32,383 nt of DNA from a virus: the IMG/VR virus record IMGVR_UViG_3300037264_003406, positions 1-32,383 of that record; one strand, 5' to 3'. Positions 16,181-25,624 of the stretch are shown here, one piece after another. The first letter of the stretch is position 1. Every line of letters begins with the position of its first letter. Made by a program: the position numbers and the translations under genes. The notes below the pieces were generated by a model. It had not been told where the DNA came from, did no database searches, and was given only the letters and a program-made list of their open reading frames with translations.

Positions 16181-17262
16181 TGCCACAAGACTTCCAAAAT
16201 CCGTCCTTTGAAGTGCCTGGTATTGAAGCCGGGCTCGCACTGGATTGGACACTGGTCATTGTTAACTCGTTGTACGAGTTTGTGGTGTTCGTACGTGGTG
16301 ACACCATTGCCATCGTCTCAAACTTCATAACCACAATTCCTGCGGGTGTAACTGTCGTAGATAACGACGACGGTACACTCCAGATAATCAACGCGATCGG
16401 TGTATCTGAGGCGGTTGAGTCTTTCGTATACGGTTGGGACTCGAATCAGTTCTATCTATTCGCGTTCCCCACTGCATTGTTAGATGAAGCACGTTTCTCC
16501 GTAGCAAAGAAGCAAGAAGACTTCGAAGACAACTTTGGGCAAGACGATAACTTTCTTGTCGGCCTTGCAGCCACAACTACAGTCATACCTCTTGTGGGGC
16601 GTTTGCTAACCGTAAATGAATTCAATGGCTTCACAGTAAACATCTTTGGGGAAGAACGTATCGTCGCATCTAACAGCACGACGACCATCACACTTACTGT
16701 TGCGCTTTCAAATCCTCCTGCAGAAAACCTAACCGTTCGCGTTATTGGTGGCCCAATTAATGACGTTGGTTTTCTCGCGGAACTTGATGCGCTCGGTGTT
16801 GAATCGTTTGTGGATACGTTCGATGCGGGTTGGTCTACAACCGGTAACTTCAAAGACGCGTTCAACACCAATTTGGTCCTCGGCACGCTCGACAACAACA
16901 TTTTCACGGACGGAGCCGCGTACACCAAGAGTCTTCCCGACTTCAACAACTTCGCTAACGACCTACGTTTCCTTGTTTACTCAACTGACACCGATCGTCA
17001 ACCAAACAATTTGAACATCACGTTCAAACGATCTGACGGTACAACAATCGCGTTCTTCCCTGTCACATTCAGCGTCCCACCTGGAATCACGCTAGACACC
17101 GTCAATGGTACAGAAGTACCACTCAAAGCAGCAGGGGTGGCTCTCGGTTCAACGGCTGACGGTATCCAAGACTTGCTTGGCATGGTCGAACTCGGTAGCG
17201 CATCTGGTAAGTTTACCCTTGTCGGCAACCCGCACACCGATCTTGAAAGGGCACATTTCTAG
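16180..17262 (+). CDS. Tail/baseplate peripheral protein with repeated ESF..GW motif
   Basis: 360 residues, ATG overlapping the J-like stop by one base. I recognise no family. A short motif recurs: 'VESFVYGWDSNQF' (about residue 78), 'QEDFEDNFGQDDNF' (about 111) and 'VESFVDTFDAGWSTTGNF' (about 206), each followed by an aromatic or hydrophobic strand. The next gene has two further copies. A middle segment (LLTVNEFNGFTVNIFGEERIVASN) looks like a small beta domain. The protein is acidic and beta-rich, and sits between wedge and gpI-type genes, so it is probably a peripheral baseplate or adhesin-support protein. The function is unknown. Confidence 0.5.
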   Translation: MPQDFQNPSFEVPGIEAGLALDWTLVIVNSLYEFVVFVRGDTIAIVSNFITTIPAGVTVVDNDDGTLQIINAIGVSEAVESFVYGWDSNQFYLFAFPTALLDEARFSVAKKQEDFEDNFGQDDNFLVGLAATTTVIPLVGRLLTVNEFNGFTVNIFGEERIVASNSTTTITLTVALSNPPAENLTVRVIGGPINDVGFLAELDALGVESFVDTFDAGWSTTGNFKDAFNTNLVLGTLDNNIFTDGAAYTKSLPDFNNFANDLRFLVYSTDTDRQPNNLNITFKRSDGTTIAFFPVTFSVPPGITLDTVNGTEVPLKAAGVALGSTADGIQDLLGMVELGSASGKFTLVGNPHTDLERAHF

Positions 17263-17720
17263 TGGGCAACGAAACCTTTGAAGCAGGTTGGAAAGACAAT
17301 GAAAACGCTAAACTAGCGTTCTTAAGTACCGACCTTTCGCCTGCCGACTACGACCGCGTTGTGGGCGGAACGCTGGACCTGTTTACAGGAGACTTTACTG
17401 ACAGCGCAACTATTCCTGGCGGCGGCAACAAAATTACAGCACAAGTTACAACGGCTGTCGGAACCGGCGGCGCAACGACCGTTACCGTCACGTGGGACAA
17501 CCTAGTAGAAATAGGGCAGAGCAACAGCTTCCCCCTAGCCCCGCTTACTAACGTCGGACGCGAATTTGATATCGCCCTTCCTCCCGAAAAGCCTGTAGAC
17601 ATTACATTCGCATCTCTCTTAACTTCATTCACTGCTGGTGAGTTAACCTTCTTCATCGGCAAAAACGTCGCAGAAAAATTCGAAGAAGGTTGGCCCGCAC
17701 CCACCCAAGGTTTGGAGTAA
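17262..17720 (+). CDS. Small tail protein with terminal FEEGW motifs, unknown
   Basis: 152 residues from a GTG that shares one base with the previous TAG (TAGTG). The motif 'ETFEAGWKDNENAKLAF' opens the protein and 'EKFEEGWPAPTQ' closes it (residues 138-144), so the body lies between two copies of the motif repeated in the upstream gene. The central part (DYDRVVGGTLDLFTGDFTDS; EKPVDITFASLL) is beta-rich. The shared motif suggests this gene and its upstream neighbour are parts of one modular structure or derive from an ancestral longer protein. No known family recognised. Confidence 0.5.
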   Translation: MGNETFEAGWKDNENAKLAFLSTDLSPADYDRVVGGTLDLFTGDFTDSATIPGGGNKITAQVTTAVGTGGATTVTVTWDNLVEIGQSNSFPLAPLTNVGREFDIALPPEKPVDITFASLLTSFTAGELTFFIGKNVAEKFEEGWPAPTQGLE

Positions 17721-17725
17721 ACGAC

Positions 17726-18433
17726 ATGGCCGAGGCAGATTGGATCGAACTAGCAAATAGTCAGGACGCAAACACAGTCGCTCGCGGTGTCACCGCAGGG
17801 ACTGCAAAACCGAGTAGCGCGGGCGCAAACGACTTTGTGTTCGGCTGGAACTCGTTGCTCAGCTCACCGGGTGCGCACGGCTTGTACGTGGATAAGCCAA
17901 ACTTCAACCCGCTGCAGAATGACGCTGTTGGCCCAACGGGTGGATCTGTACGCGCAGCCATCAAACGTGGCCAGGTAGGCGGTGGTGTCGCCAACACAGG
18001 CTACGCACCGATGCTCTTCTTTAGCCTACAAGCAGCCGACGTGAACGGCCAAGGTTACCTTCTCGGTTTAGAAGACAACGAACCGCATCGAATTGTGCTC
18101 GTAAAAGGTGCCCCGATTTCAGGCTTGCCAACCTCGACCGCGTTGCGTGTCTCGTCAGAATCTTTCCAAGCAGACACCTGGTTGCACCTTCGATTGGACG
18201 CCGTCTTCAACGCCAATGGCGATGTGGTCCTCAACATGTTCCGCAACAAAGGTGTTGTTGAGACACCGGTATGGGAAGCAATCGCCGGAATGGATTCATT
18301 CATCGATGACTCCATCCAAGTCAACACAGGCAGCGCACCTTTCAGTGGTGGCTTCGCAGGATTTGCATTCTTTTCGAACGACCTACAAAAGCGTGCTTAC
18401 ATCGACCACGTAGAAGTCCTTCGACAAAAGTAG
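17726..18433 (+). CDS. Putative concanavalin-like beta-sandwich tail protein
   Basis: 235 residues starting at ATG 17726, supported by GGAG eight bases upstream; an alternative ATG at 17690 lies inside the previous gene with no RBS. The body reads as a jelly-roll: 'PMLFFSLQAADVNGQGYLLGLEDNEPHRIVLVKG', 'ESFQADTWLHLRLDAVFNANGDVVLNMF', 'FSGGFAGFAFFSNDLQKRAYIDHVEVL' (each in part). The order 'ditWlhlRld....ngd..l......gG.aGf.........yiDnvev' is like LamG/concanavalin carbohydrate-binding domains. The location among baseplate periphery genes suggests a receptor- or glycan-binding decoration. Fold inferred by eye. Confidence 0.5.
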   Translation: MAEADWIELANSQDANTVARGVTAGTAKPSSAGANDFVFGWNSLLSSPGAHGLYVDKPNFNPLQNDAVGPTGGSVRAAIKRGQVGGGVANTGYAPMLFFSLQAADVNGQGYLLGLEDNEPHRIVLVKGAPISGLPTSTALRVSSESFQADTWLHLRLDAVFNANGDVVLNMFRNKGVVETPVWEAIAGMDSFIDDSIQVNTGSAPFSGGFAGFAFFSNDLQKRAYIDHVEVLRQK

Positions 18434-18454
18434 TGTTTCACACGGGGCCGCCAG

Positions 18455-19390
18455 ATGCAGAACACGCCATTCGATAACCTGATCGGCTCTTTCCAGGGCC
18501 GAATCCAGCCGCAACGCGCTGTTGCGGCGAACGGTACATTCGTCTGGACGATGGGCCTCGACCTGAACGAACGGGCCGAGGTCATGGAGTTCGGCGATTA
18601 CATGCAGATCGAGCAGACGATCGATGTTACAGACATCACGTTCCTCAAAAGTCAAATCTGGATCAAGCAGCCGAAGAACCTGGATAAGCGCAGCGTCATC
18701 ACGGGTTTGGAAATTGTAGCGCTAACCTCGTCCACCATTGCTACCGCAGTACCTGGGGCACCGGTACGGCTGACGACGCTGGATAAGCACTATTTGGTGA
18801 CGGGAGATGTTGTTACGATCGCGGGCGCACTCGGGACTATTAACATCAATGGTACGTTCACCATCACAGTCATCGATCCTATAACCTTTGATTTGGATGA
18901 CGTTGAGGCGTCAGGCACGTACGTGGCTAACAGCGGCAGCATTGGTAAAGGCGAACGGCTGTATCTTCCTGCAGGCTGGACGCTCGACGAGTACCAGCGC
19001 CTCGTAGACATCAGCGGTTCCATCTTCGGCGACAATAACGGGGTCTACCGACTTCTTGGTTTTCAAGCGCAGCCTGGTGTGGACCCGCCCAAACTGGCAT
19101 GGGTGGAGCGTCCAAATGTAGGTGTACTAACACCGGACGACGTTGCCACCTCAACGGGCCTCGCAGCCGTTGCGCGCGGCACACGTTGGAAAGTTTCGTT
19201 GCTCATTGATGCGGGTAGCGGGTTCAAGGAACGCGCACGTGTCGTCCAGAAATTTACCCAGAGCGGTTTCTTCCGCACGGATCTCAGTGCATACATCCGT
19301 CGCTTGACCGGAGTGCACACGTTCGCCATTCGCCTGACGCTCATTGAACATGAGCCGACAAATATCTATGACCTACCGGTGCAGCCATGA
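18455..19390 (+). CDS. Tail structural protein with FCCH-like insert
   Basis: 311 residues. Residues about 105-165 ('HYLVTGDVVTIAGALGTININGTFTITVIDPITFDLDD', in part) match the pattern 'HGL.tGD.V.isG..g...inGt.ti.v.d.nTF.l', which I recognise as the E1 FCCH-like beta domain common in phage tail proteins. The flanking parts ('GDYMQIEQTIDVTDITFLKSQIWIKQP', 'RRLTGVHTFAIRLTLIEH') form a split beta-sandwich. It overlaps the gpI-type gene by four bases (ATGA). Probably a peripheral baseplate or fibre-attachment protein; exact role unknown. Confidence 0.5.
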   Translation: MQNTPFDNLIGSFQGRIQPQRAVAANGTFVWTMGLDLNERAEVMEFGDYMQIEQTIDVTDITFLKSQIWIKQPKNLDKRSVITGLEIVALTSSTIATAVPGAPVRLTTLDKHYLVTGDVVTIAGALGTININGTFTITVIDPITFDLDDVEASGTYVANSGSIGKGERLYLPAGWTLDEYQRLVDISGSIFGDNNGVYRLLGFQAQPGVDPPKLAWVERPNVGVLTPDDVATSTGLAAVARGTRWKVSLLIDAGSGFKERARVVQKFTQSGFFRTDLSAYIRRLTGVHTFAIRLTLIEHEPTNIYDLPVQP

Positions 19391-20964
19391 CCACGACAAA
19401 GCTGCCCACAGTCTACGCCGATGCGGTAAGTGAGGTTGACGACGCGTCCTTGACAGGGGCCGTGTTTATTTCGAATCGCATTCCTGAAGATCTAGAAAAC
19501 GACGTACCAATTGACGCGCTCATTGAACTCGTCGCCAACATCATCAACGACAGCGGACTAGCTGCGGGGACCATCACCGTAACTGACTCTGTGGGCCTTG
19601 TTGTGGCGTGGACTTTAAGCGGGGGCTTTCACGCATCGTACTCTGCATCCGCGCATAACAGCATCATCAGTCAAGGCGCAGGCGGCGCAGACGAATTTCG
19701 TTGGCAGATCATCCGCAGTACCAATTGGCTATCGCAAGAACGCGTCGTTGTACGTATCCAACTGACACCAACTTCCGGAGCAGCTCTCGACGTTACGTAT
19801 GCGTTCACGGTTGAAGATGTCACGGTGCCCGCGCTCATTTCGGCAGAGACGCGCGGCCTTAAGCGCTTGCGTCTCACGTTCAACGAACCAATCGCCATGG
19901 TTGGTGTTAATAGCGCCCTACGCGTACGCGATTTATCAGGGCGCACAGTGTTCGTCGCACCAAATCAAATCGAGGTTGACTCAACTATTTTCCCTGCAGA
20001 TCTCACAGGCGAGTACATCTGTGCGACAGGTTGTGTTCAAGCTGTGAACAACCGTTACGCTCAAATAGCATCTTCCGTAGTAGGCACACCGAATGTCATC
20101 ACAACGGTGGAGAGCGGCATCGTAACCGAGCCAACACAGATCGCCCACCGGTTGTTTAGCTCGCCCTACCTTCTCAAAGCTGTGATTCGAGACGACAAAA
20201 TCTTCCCCGCGTTTACACCTTGTATTACCAGTGCGGTACAGATCGATGCGGTCACAATTGAATTGATTCTCGACCAAGCAGTAACACCGGACACCACATA
20301 TCAAATCACAGCAGTCAATCTAGCTGACGCGGCTGATCCTGCGAATGTGCGCGACACTGTATCTGTGACGTTCGTAGCCGAGAAGCTTCCGCAAAAAGCA
20401 GGCCGCAGGTTTTCACTCTGGGATTTTATTCCCCAAGGGAACAAGCGTGACGACACTTCGCATGATCTGGAACGTTTGATTCGCGTGTTTGATGAGCCCT
20501 TACAACAGATGCTCGCCGACATTGACCGGTACGACGACATCTACGAAATAGACACGGCTGAAGGTGAGTTTCTCAATGCGTTGCTACTGCACCTTGGCAA
20601 CCCGTACACGTTCCTTCGCAACGACCTGGAGAAGCGCAAGGTCGCTACAAATCTGGTCGCTACCTACAAGGTCTCTGGGGCAGAAATCGCGATTGAACAG
20701 GCTATTCAACAGATCCTTGGGTTCCCCGCGGACGTGATTCCGTTTAATGGTTTCGACGACCAATGGATTTTGGGCGATAGCGAACTAGGTATTGATACAT
20801 TCCTCGGGCCGAGCGCCTTGTTCCTCATCTACAGCTTCAAGGTCGATGTGGCGGTAGACGCTTTGAGTCCTGAAGAGACAACTATCATCCAGGAAATCTG
20901 CGATACTTGGCGGCCTGCGCACACGCACTGTGTTCAAATCAATGCGGTTGGTGCGCCACCATAA
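19387..20964 (+). CDS. Baseplate protein with gpI-like C-terminal domain
   Basis: 525 residues. The C-terminal ~180 residues match the P2 gpI / phage tail I family: 'LERLIRVFDEPLQQMLADIDRYDDIYEIDTAEGEFLNALLLHLGNPY' (in part), 'EKRKVATNLVATYKVSGAEIAIEQAIQQILGF', and the closing 'ETTIIQEICDTWRPAHTHC' motif. The N-terminal ~340 residues are Ig- or cadherin-like beta domains ('TLTFNEPIAM', 'VTIELILDQAVTPDTTYQITAVN') of the type 'SLT..F..pl......Y.v' found in large structural proteins. gpI-like proteins form wedge tips that attach fibres, which fits the fibre gene downstream. The fusion with N-terminal Ig-like repeats is longer than the classic ~180-residue gpI. Confidence 0.78.
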   Translation: MTTTKLPTVYADAVSEVDDASLTGAVFISNRIPEDLENDVPIDALIELVANIINDSGLAAGTITVTDSVGLVVAWTLSGGFHASYSASAHNSIISQGAGGADEFRWQIIRSTNWLSQERVVVRIQLTPTSGAALDVTYAFTVEDVTVPALISAETRGLKRLRLTFNEPIAMVGVNSALRVRDLSGRTVFVAPNQIEVDSTIFPADLTGEYICATGCVQAVNNRYAQIASSVVGTPNVITTVESGIVTEPTQIAHRLFSSPYLLKAVIRDDKIFPAFTPCITSAVQIDAVTIELILDQAVTPDTTYQITAVNLADAADPANVRDTVSVTFVAEKLPQKAGRRFSLWDFIPQGNKRDDTSHDLERLIRVFDEPLQQMLADIDRYDDIYEIDTAEGEFLNALLLHLGNPYTFLRNDLEKRKVATNLVATYKVSGAEIAIEQAIQQILGFPADVIPFNGFDDQWILGDSELGIDTFLGPSALFLIYSFKVDVAVDALSPEETTIIQEICDTWRPAHTHCVQINAVGAPP

Positions 20965-21081
20965 TCTCGATTTGTGCAGTAGTCTGCTAACTCAAACTTG
21001 GATTTAAGCTGTACCCAACTAGAACTTCACAATCGAAGCGTTTTCTCGCAGAATGAGTTTCTACTCAGAGGTCACAAGTAA
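20965..21081 (+). promoter_or_regulatory. Intergenic region before fibre gene with weak promoter
   Basis: 117 bases without a gene. TTGGAT (20998-21003) and TAGAAC (21020-21025) with 16-base spacing form a weak promoter candidate. A small hairpin TGAGT-TTCT-ACTCA lies just before the RBS (AGAGG near 21067). This may allow independent control of fibre synthesis, but neither element is strong. Confidence 0.3.
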
Positions 21082-24000
21082 ATGGATCGGAACGATTTTT
21101 ACTTCAGGCAGAAGGTTCTCGAAGCAGAGCTGGATACAACATTCGACTTCGTAGAACTGGCGGACCAAGAACTAACGCTTGACGCGGGGTTAGGCCAGAT
21201 CGCAACCGGCTCAGGCATTCCGGTCTCAGATAAAGCTACGCTGTCTGACGACTTTGATTCAATCCGCGGCGGTATTCATTCTGGCTTGCTGATCACCTTT
21301 CCAGGTGCCCTGCCACAACCGATAAACAATATCGGCGTCTCACAAGGTGTGGCGCATGACCGACTCGGGCAGCGTATTGCGACAGGGCCTGACAGCTTCG
21401 TTGACCTCACTGCAATCGGTGACACGCCCATTGGTGAGTACGGCTCGACAACTGGCGGTGCCGCAGTCACACCACCTGCGGGGCAAACACGCATTGTCAC
21501 CCTGTTGGTCCTGTTTGACCGGCAACTGCTTGATGAACGTATCGACGGCAACGCGATGTCCGTCTTCTATCATCAACCGGAGTCGTTCTTCTTCCGCGCC
21601 GTTATGGGCAGCCCTAGCGCGGGTACACCCACACCCCCGCCCGGTGACGCAGAGTCAATCATCCTGGCAGATTTCAGAGTTGATGAGAACGACGATATTA
21701 TTTCGGTGAACTACAGTCGCCGTGGCGATTGGATTCGAACCGAGATTGGGACGACCGGAGATCCAGTCAATACAGGGGCGTTACAAGTTGGTACTTTTAA
21801 CGCAACAGGTACGGACTTTATTGTACGTAACCCACGCGAAGGCATTCTTCGATTGCTCCGTGTTGTCGGCGACAACCTTGGGGATCTCACGCTACACACC
21901 AACAACGCGGTCCCTGGTAGCCCCCACAAAGCCGCTAACATAACCTTCGAAGCACCCGGTGTTAACTGGCTAGATAGTACGTCTCTCGCCGCACGCGCTG
22001 CAGGCGCAACACTAACTGACGGCACGCAAGGTGCTATCAGAGAAATGATGGAAGACCTATCGCGCCAAGGCGCAGGTCTGGATGGCGCAGGCATTATTGG
22101 GTCAGAAGCCCGCGATGTTGGCGCGTTAACAGGACACCCATCCTTCGCGATTTTCAGCATCCCAGTAGGTACCGTAAGTTCACAGATCGATGCGCTTGCG
22201 ACGCAAATCGAAAGCCAAATTGTTGAACGCACGATCGGTGGCGGCGGCGATTCTTACGGTGATTTCAACACGATCGACTTCGGTGGTGATTTAGGTGCAA
22301 CAATTCAGGCCGCCGTTAATTCTGTTCCCAATGGTAACCCAATCAAAATCCACGTTGCAGCCGGGCTTGTAGGATCCCCACTCACTGCAACTACGCAAGT
22401 CAACATTGGCACGCGCAAAGTATTCTTACACGGCCCAAGTCGTGGAACGGTAATCAACGCTAACGTCCCAGGCTTGCCTTTCATTGTGGATACCATAGCG
22501 CAAGTTGTGTCGCGGTTGCACATTGAAAACCTCACATTCAGAAGCACAACAGCAGGCCAACCAGCCGCTGCTATCAGCGGGCAATTCAGCGCGCGTAACG
22601 CTGAGTTTGAATCTGGACTAAACCATGCGACCGATAGCGCTGCTGGACAGCGAAACTACCTTGAAAATTGTCTCATCAAAGGCAGTACATCCTTACTGGC
22701 TGGTTCCTGGGCAAACACCACATTTACGACATGCGTCTTCCAGGTTAAAGGTCCAATTGGTTCTGGTGTTTGGAACGGGACAGCATCATTTTCAGATACG
22801 CTCTCGAACGCACTTTTTTCGCGATGCGTATTTGAACCTGAAAGTGCGGGGTCGGGGTTCAGTTGGTACTTCCAATTCGCAGATGGCAACCAAGACATTA
22901 CATTTGCCGACTGCGTTTTTGAAGACGCAGCTAGCGGCACGTTTGCTTTCAAATGTGAAAAAACCTTCGCAACTGCGTTCCCTGCACGTATTTCCTTGGT
23001 TCGTTGCACAACCAGAACAAGGAATGGCGTGGCAGATCTTCGAGGCTGTGATCACGTGACCGTAGTCGATTCGACGATTGCCAACGTGCAAACGACAAGC
23101 GCGTCAATATTCCTGTGTTCCACGGATGCAATCACAAACCTGACAATCCGTGACAACGTGGTCCAACAGATCACCCATGGCGCGGACACTAAGTTCTTCC
23201 TGCGTATGATCGCCCCTTGTGTGATCAAACGGTCCAATATTGTACGCAACACGTTAGAAGACGTTGATGTTGGTATTGAGTTCACACGCTTTGAGCAAAC
23301 GCTCATTACTGATAACACATTCCGGAGTACAACTGCCGCGCGACAAAGAAACCATATTCGCGGTGCAGTTAACTGGTCTTTCGCTGACCTGACGATCCGC
23401 GGAAACACATTTAGCGGTATTCAGATCGACAGCACAAACCAGATTTCGATCGACATGACGAACACGTTCGATAGCGGTAATGGCGCTAAACGGTTACAGA
23501 TCATCGATAACATCTTCAGCGATATTGGTGTTGCTGTCGGCGGTTCCAACAACAACGCCATCGCGATTGCCATTAGCGCCAATAGCAGCAACGCAGCCCT
23601 GTTTACCATTCGCGGTAACACTATCGAGAATGTCCAATCCGATGGCAACTCGATCGGGATTCAAATCGAGAGCGTTGAAAACGTTCAAATCGCCAACAAC
23701 ATCATAAAGAATGTTGGCCAAGACACAAATTCACTCGGCTTGGCGATCTATGGCGTTCGTGTCTTTGATGCAGATCACGTGTCGATCACAAACAACACCA
23801 TTGATGGCGTCGCAAGTATTAACGCAACCGGCGCCCCGAGTTGTATTAGTGTGCTTGGCACTGGAACACAGCGGACGCTACTAACCATAACCGGAAACCA
23901 ATGTTCAGACATGCCTGGCATCACAGGCTTCGGAATCACCGTCGACATTGGGTACGAGAAGGTAATCGTCGCAAACAACAACCTCGACCTCGAAACCACT

Positions 24001-24741
24001 GTAGGTATTACAGGTATCCGCGTTATTGACGGTAGCAGCGGCGCTCATGGGCGTCAAATCAACATCAACGGAAACCAGATTGACGGCGGCGCAAAATCAA
24101 TCGAGGTCAACCTATCTGATACAGGCACACAGGACGTACAAGGCCGCGTTGTTTTGCAGGGCAACAACTGCAACGGGTACACCAACACCGGAATCCACAT
24201 TTTAGGTAACACATCAACCAGCGACCGCCAACGTGGCTTCTCAATCTCAGGCAATGTTCTATTCTCAACCGCGCAAGATATTGAAGGTATTCATCTTACT
24301 CGGCGCGTAACTAACGCAGTTGTTATCGGCAATTCGATTACACACACAGCCGTAAGCGGTGCAGTATCCAAGGCTGGTATTCGTATCGAAGACTTCGCAT
24401 TGAACATCAATGTTGTTGGTAATCAGATCTTCGTTGCAGCAACAAACGCGTTGAAACGCGGCATTTTTGTCTCAGACGCCAACTGTGCAAACATCTGGAT
24501 TACCGGAAACCACGTAAGAATGCCCAGCAGTAGCGGTATTGGAATCGAAGTTGAAGACGACGCAAACGACCAATTCGCGTACAACAACCACGTCTTCGTT
24601 GGCGGTGGCGGTGTTCCTGTGCGCAACAACGGAACGACTGGCAATGATCCGTTCTTGTTACCAAACTTCCAAGACAACAATCAAAGCACCACTCCATCTG
24701 GGCTCAACAACATTACAAGCAACATCACAAAGCTGATCTGA
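21082..24741 (+). CDS. Long tail fibre / tailspike with right-handed beta-helix
   Basis: 1219 residues. The N-terminal ~230 residues (MDRNDFYFRQKVLEAELD...) look like a baseplate-attachment region common to the first fibre gene of contractile tails. A central linker contains a helix-rich strip (GAIREMMEDLSRQGAGLDG). From about residue 393 ('GGDLGATIQAAVNSVPNGNPIKIHVAAG') to about 1195 runs a right-handed parallel beta-helix, with repeated coils such as 'LTIRGNTFSGIQI', 'FTIRGNTIENVQS', 'VQIANNIIKNVGQ', 'VSITNNTIDGVAS', typical of NosD/pectate-lyase-like tailspikes. Such spikes often cleave or bind surface polysaccharide. I cannot identify catalytic residues. Probably the main receptor-recognition protein. 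Confidence 0.85.
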   Translation: MDRNDFYFRQKVLEAELDTTFDFVELADQELTLDAGLGQIATGSGIPVSDKATLSDDFDSIRGGIHSGLLITFPGALPQPINNIGVSQGVAHDRLGQRIATGPDSFVDLTAIGDTPIGEYGSTTGGAAVTPPAGQTRIVTLLVLFDRQLLDERIDGNAMSVFYHQPESFFFRAVMGSPSAGTPTPPPGDAESIILADFRVDENDDIISVNYSRRGDWIRTEIGTTGDPVNTGALQVGTFNATGTDFIVRNPREGILRLLRVVGDNLGDLTLHTNNAVPGSPHKAANITFEAPGVNWLDSTSLAARAAGATLTDGTQGAIREMMEDLSRQGAGLDGAGIIGSEARDVGALTGHPSFAIFSIPVGTVSSQIDALATQIESQIVERTIGGGGDSYGDFNTIDFGGDLGATIQAAVNSVPNGNPIKIHVAAGLVGSPLTATTQVNIGTRKVFLHGPSRGTVINANVPGLPFIVDTIAQVVSRLHIENLTFRSTTAGQPAAAISGQFSARNAEFESGLNHATDSAAGQRNYLENCLIKGSTSLLAGSWANTTFTTCVFQVKGPIGSGVWNGTASFSDTLSNALFSRCVFEPESAGSGFSWYFQFADGNQDITFADCVFEDAASGTFAFKCEKTFATAFPARISLVRCTTRTRNGVADLRGCDHVTVVDSTIANVQTTSASIFLCSTDAITNLTIRDNVVQQITHGADTKFFLRMIAPCVIKRSNIVRNTLEDVDVGIEFTRFEQTLITDNTFRSTTAARQRNHIRGAVNWSFADLTIRGNTFSGIQIDSTNQISIDMTNTFDSGNGAKRLQIIDNIFSDIGVAVGGSNNNAIAIAISANSSNAALFTIRGNTIENVQSDGNSIGIQIESVENVQIANNIIKNVGQDTNSLGLAIYGVRVFDADHVSITNNTIDGVASINATGAPSCISVLGTGTQRTLLTITGNQCSDMPGITGFGITVDIGYEKVIVANNNLDLETTVGITGIRVIDGSSGAHGRQININGNQIDGGAKSIEVNLSDTGTQDVQGRVVLQGNNCNGYTNTGIHILGNTSTSDRQRGFSISGNVLFSTAQDIEGIHLTRRVTNAVVIGNSITHTAVSGAVSKAGIRIEDFALNINVVGNQIFVAATNALKRGIFVSDANCANIWITGNHVRMPSSSGIGIEVEDDANDQFAYNNHVFVGGGGVPVRNNGTTGNDPFLLPNFQDNNQSTTPSGLNNITSNITKLI

Positions 24742-25070
24742 TGACCCTTGAAGAGCTGCTTGAACAGGGACGCGAAAGCAAGAGCACAGAGATTCGGGTT
24801 CTTGCTACTAAGGTGCAACGCAACTGGAACCAGGGTGTCCTTCCAAGCGTCAAACAAATCGATAAACTGGCCGTCATGCTTGAGGATTTCAACAGTCCTT
24901 GCACACGACTACTAGAAAACGGTAACTGCGAAAAATGGCTGCAGCGATACGGAGCCGATTGCGGCTTACGCGCGACCCATCCGTACACTTGCATATTTGC
25001 TGGTAGGCAGGGCCAAGCATCCAAGTTCACTCAATGCCCCGGCTACCGTACACTCTCCCAAACCACATGA
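24741..25070 (+). CDS. Small cysteine-rich protein downstream of fibre, unknown
   Basis: 109 residues, start overlapping the fibre stop by one base (TGATG). The N-terminal half is helical. The C-terminal half has five cysteines with a distinctive layout: 'SPCTRLLENGNCEKWLQRYGADCG', then 'PYTCIFAG' and 'FTQCPGY' (quoted in part), which could bind zinc or form disulfides. As the gene directly after the fibre and translationally coupled to it, it could be a fibre assembly chaperone or a fibre-bound protein. No family recognised. Confidence 0.5.
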   Translation: MTLEELLEQGRESKSTEIRVLATKVQRNWNQGVLPSVKQIDKLAVMLEDFNSPCTRLLENGNCEKWLQRYGADCGLRATHPYTCIFAGRQGQASKFTQCPGYRTLSQTT

Positions 25071-25336
25071 AAGCAACGCTTCAAATCTTCGTACTCCATC
25101 CGGACCAACCAGCGGCGCGGCCCCGCGCGCTGGGACCTGCTTACGACGTTGCTGGAAGCAGTTTTGTTGCGCGTAAAGACGCAGCAAAGAAGATTGTCGC
25201 CAGCCTGAGTATGGCGATACGAGCGCTCAATGCGACGCCCGCTGGCTTCGTGGCCTACGTCTACCCCACAGCCAAGCTGCCAAAGCAAAAAAACCAACCG
25301 CAAGGTTGGGTCCACAGAACGCCCAACGCTAAATAA
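25067..25336 (+). CDS. Small basic protein, unknown
   Basis: 89 residues from ATG 25067, which forms a four-base ATGA overlap with the upstream stop; a longer version from 25034 would overlap more and lacks an RBS. The sequence is basic with a helical middle (ARKDAAKKIVASLSMAIRALNA) and a Lys/Gln/Pro C terminus (KLPKQKNQPQGW). No signal peptide or known motif. It closes the structural operon; an unrelated promoter follows. Function unknown. Confidence 0.45.
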   Translation: MKATLQIFVLHPDQPAARPRALGPAYDVAGSSFVARKDAAKKIVASLSMAIRALNATPAGFVAYVYPTAKLPKQKNQPQGWVHRTPNAK

Positions 25337-25345
25337 CTATACGGG

Positions 25346-25374
25346 TTGCATCTGTAGTTGTTGTGATATACATT
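25346..25374 (+). promoter_or_regulatory. Leaderless promoter for RHH gene
   Basis: TTGCAT (25346-25351), 17-base spacer, TACATT (25369-25374). The -10 box ends six bases before the ATG at 25381, so transcription would begin at or within a base or two of the start codon. No Shine-Dalgarno is present between the box and the ATG. Confidence 0.55.
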
Positions 25375-25380
25375 TGAACT

Positions 25381-25572
25381 ATGCCTGAAACACACGCACC
25401 TGCCGAGTACGCTGCCCCCCGGTCATTCCGCCTGGATGACGCATCGCTTTCAATTCTACGACAGCTATCCAAGAAGCTGTCCATATCCCAAGCCGACGTT
25501 GTTCGTCTCGCGTTACGTCGGTTGGGCGAAGCTGAGAAAGTGAAAAACAAGCCGCTTGCAACCGTTGCGTAG
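25381..25572 (+). CDS. Ribbon-helix-helix DNA-binding protein
   Basis: 63 residues. 'RSFRLDDASLSILRQLSKKLSISQADVVRLALRRLGE' (in part) has the ribbon-helix-helix layout: an N-terminal strand (RSFRLDD), helix A with Leu spacing, a turn 'LSISQADVVR', and helix B. This is typical of CopG/Arc-like repressors of about 45-70 residues, which bind DNA as dimers through the strand. It is monocistronic with its own promoter, as for a regulator. Predicted to be made from a leaderless mRNA. Its targets cannot be read from the sequence; the two similar promoters nearby are candidates. Confidence 0.65.
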   Translation: MPETHAPAEYAAPRSFRLDDASLSILRQLSKKLSISQADVVRLALRRLGEAEKVKNKPLATVA

Positions 25573-25624
25573 TCCGCGGCAGCAATTCGAAGCTCGCGAA
25601 AACAAAGCGTTTTACCCGTTTTTG

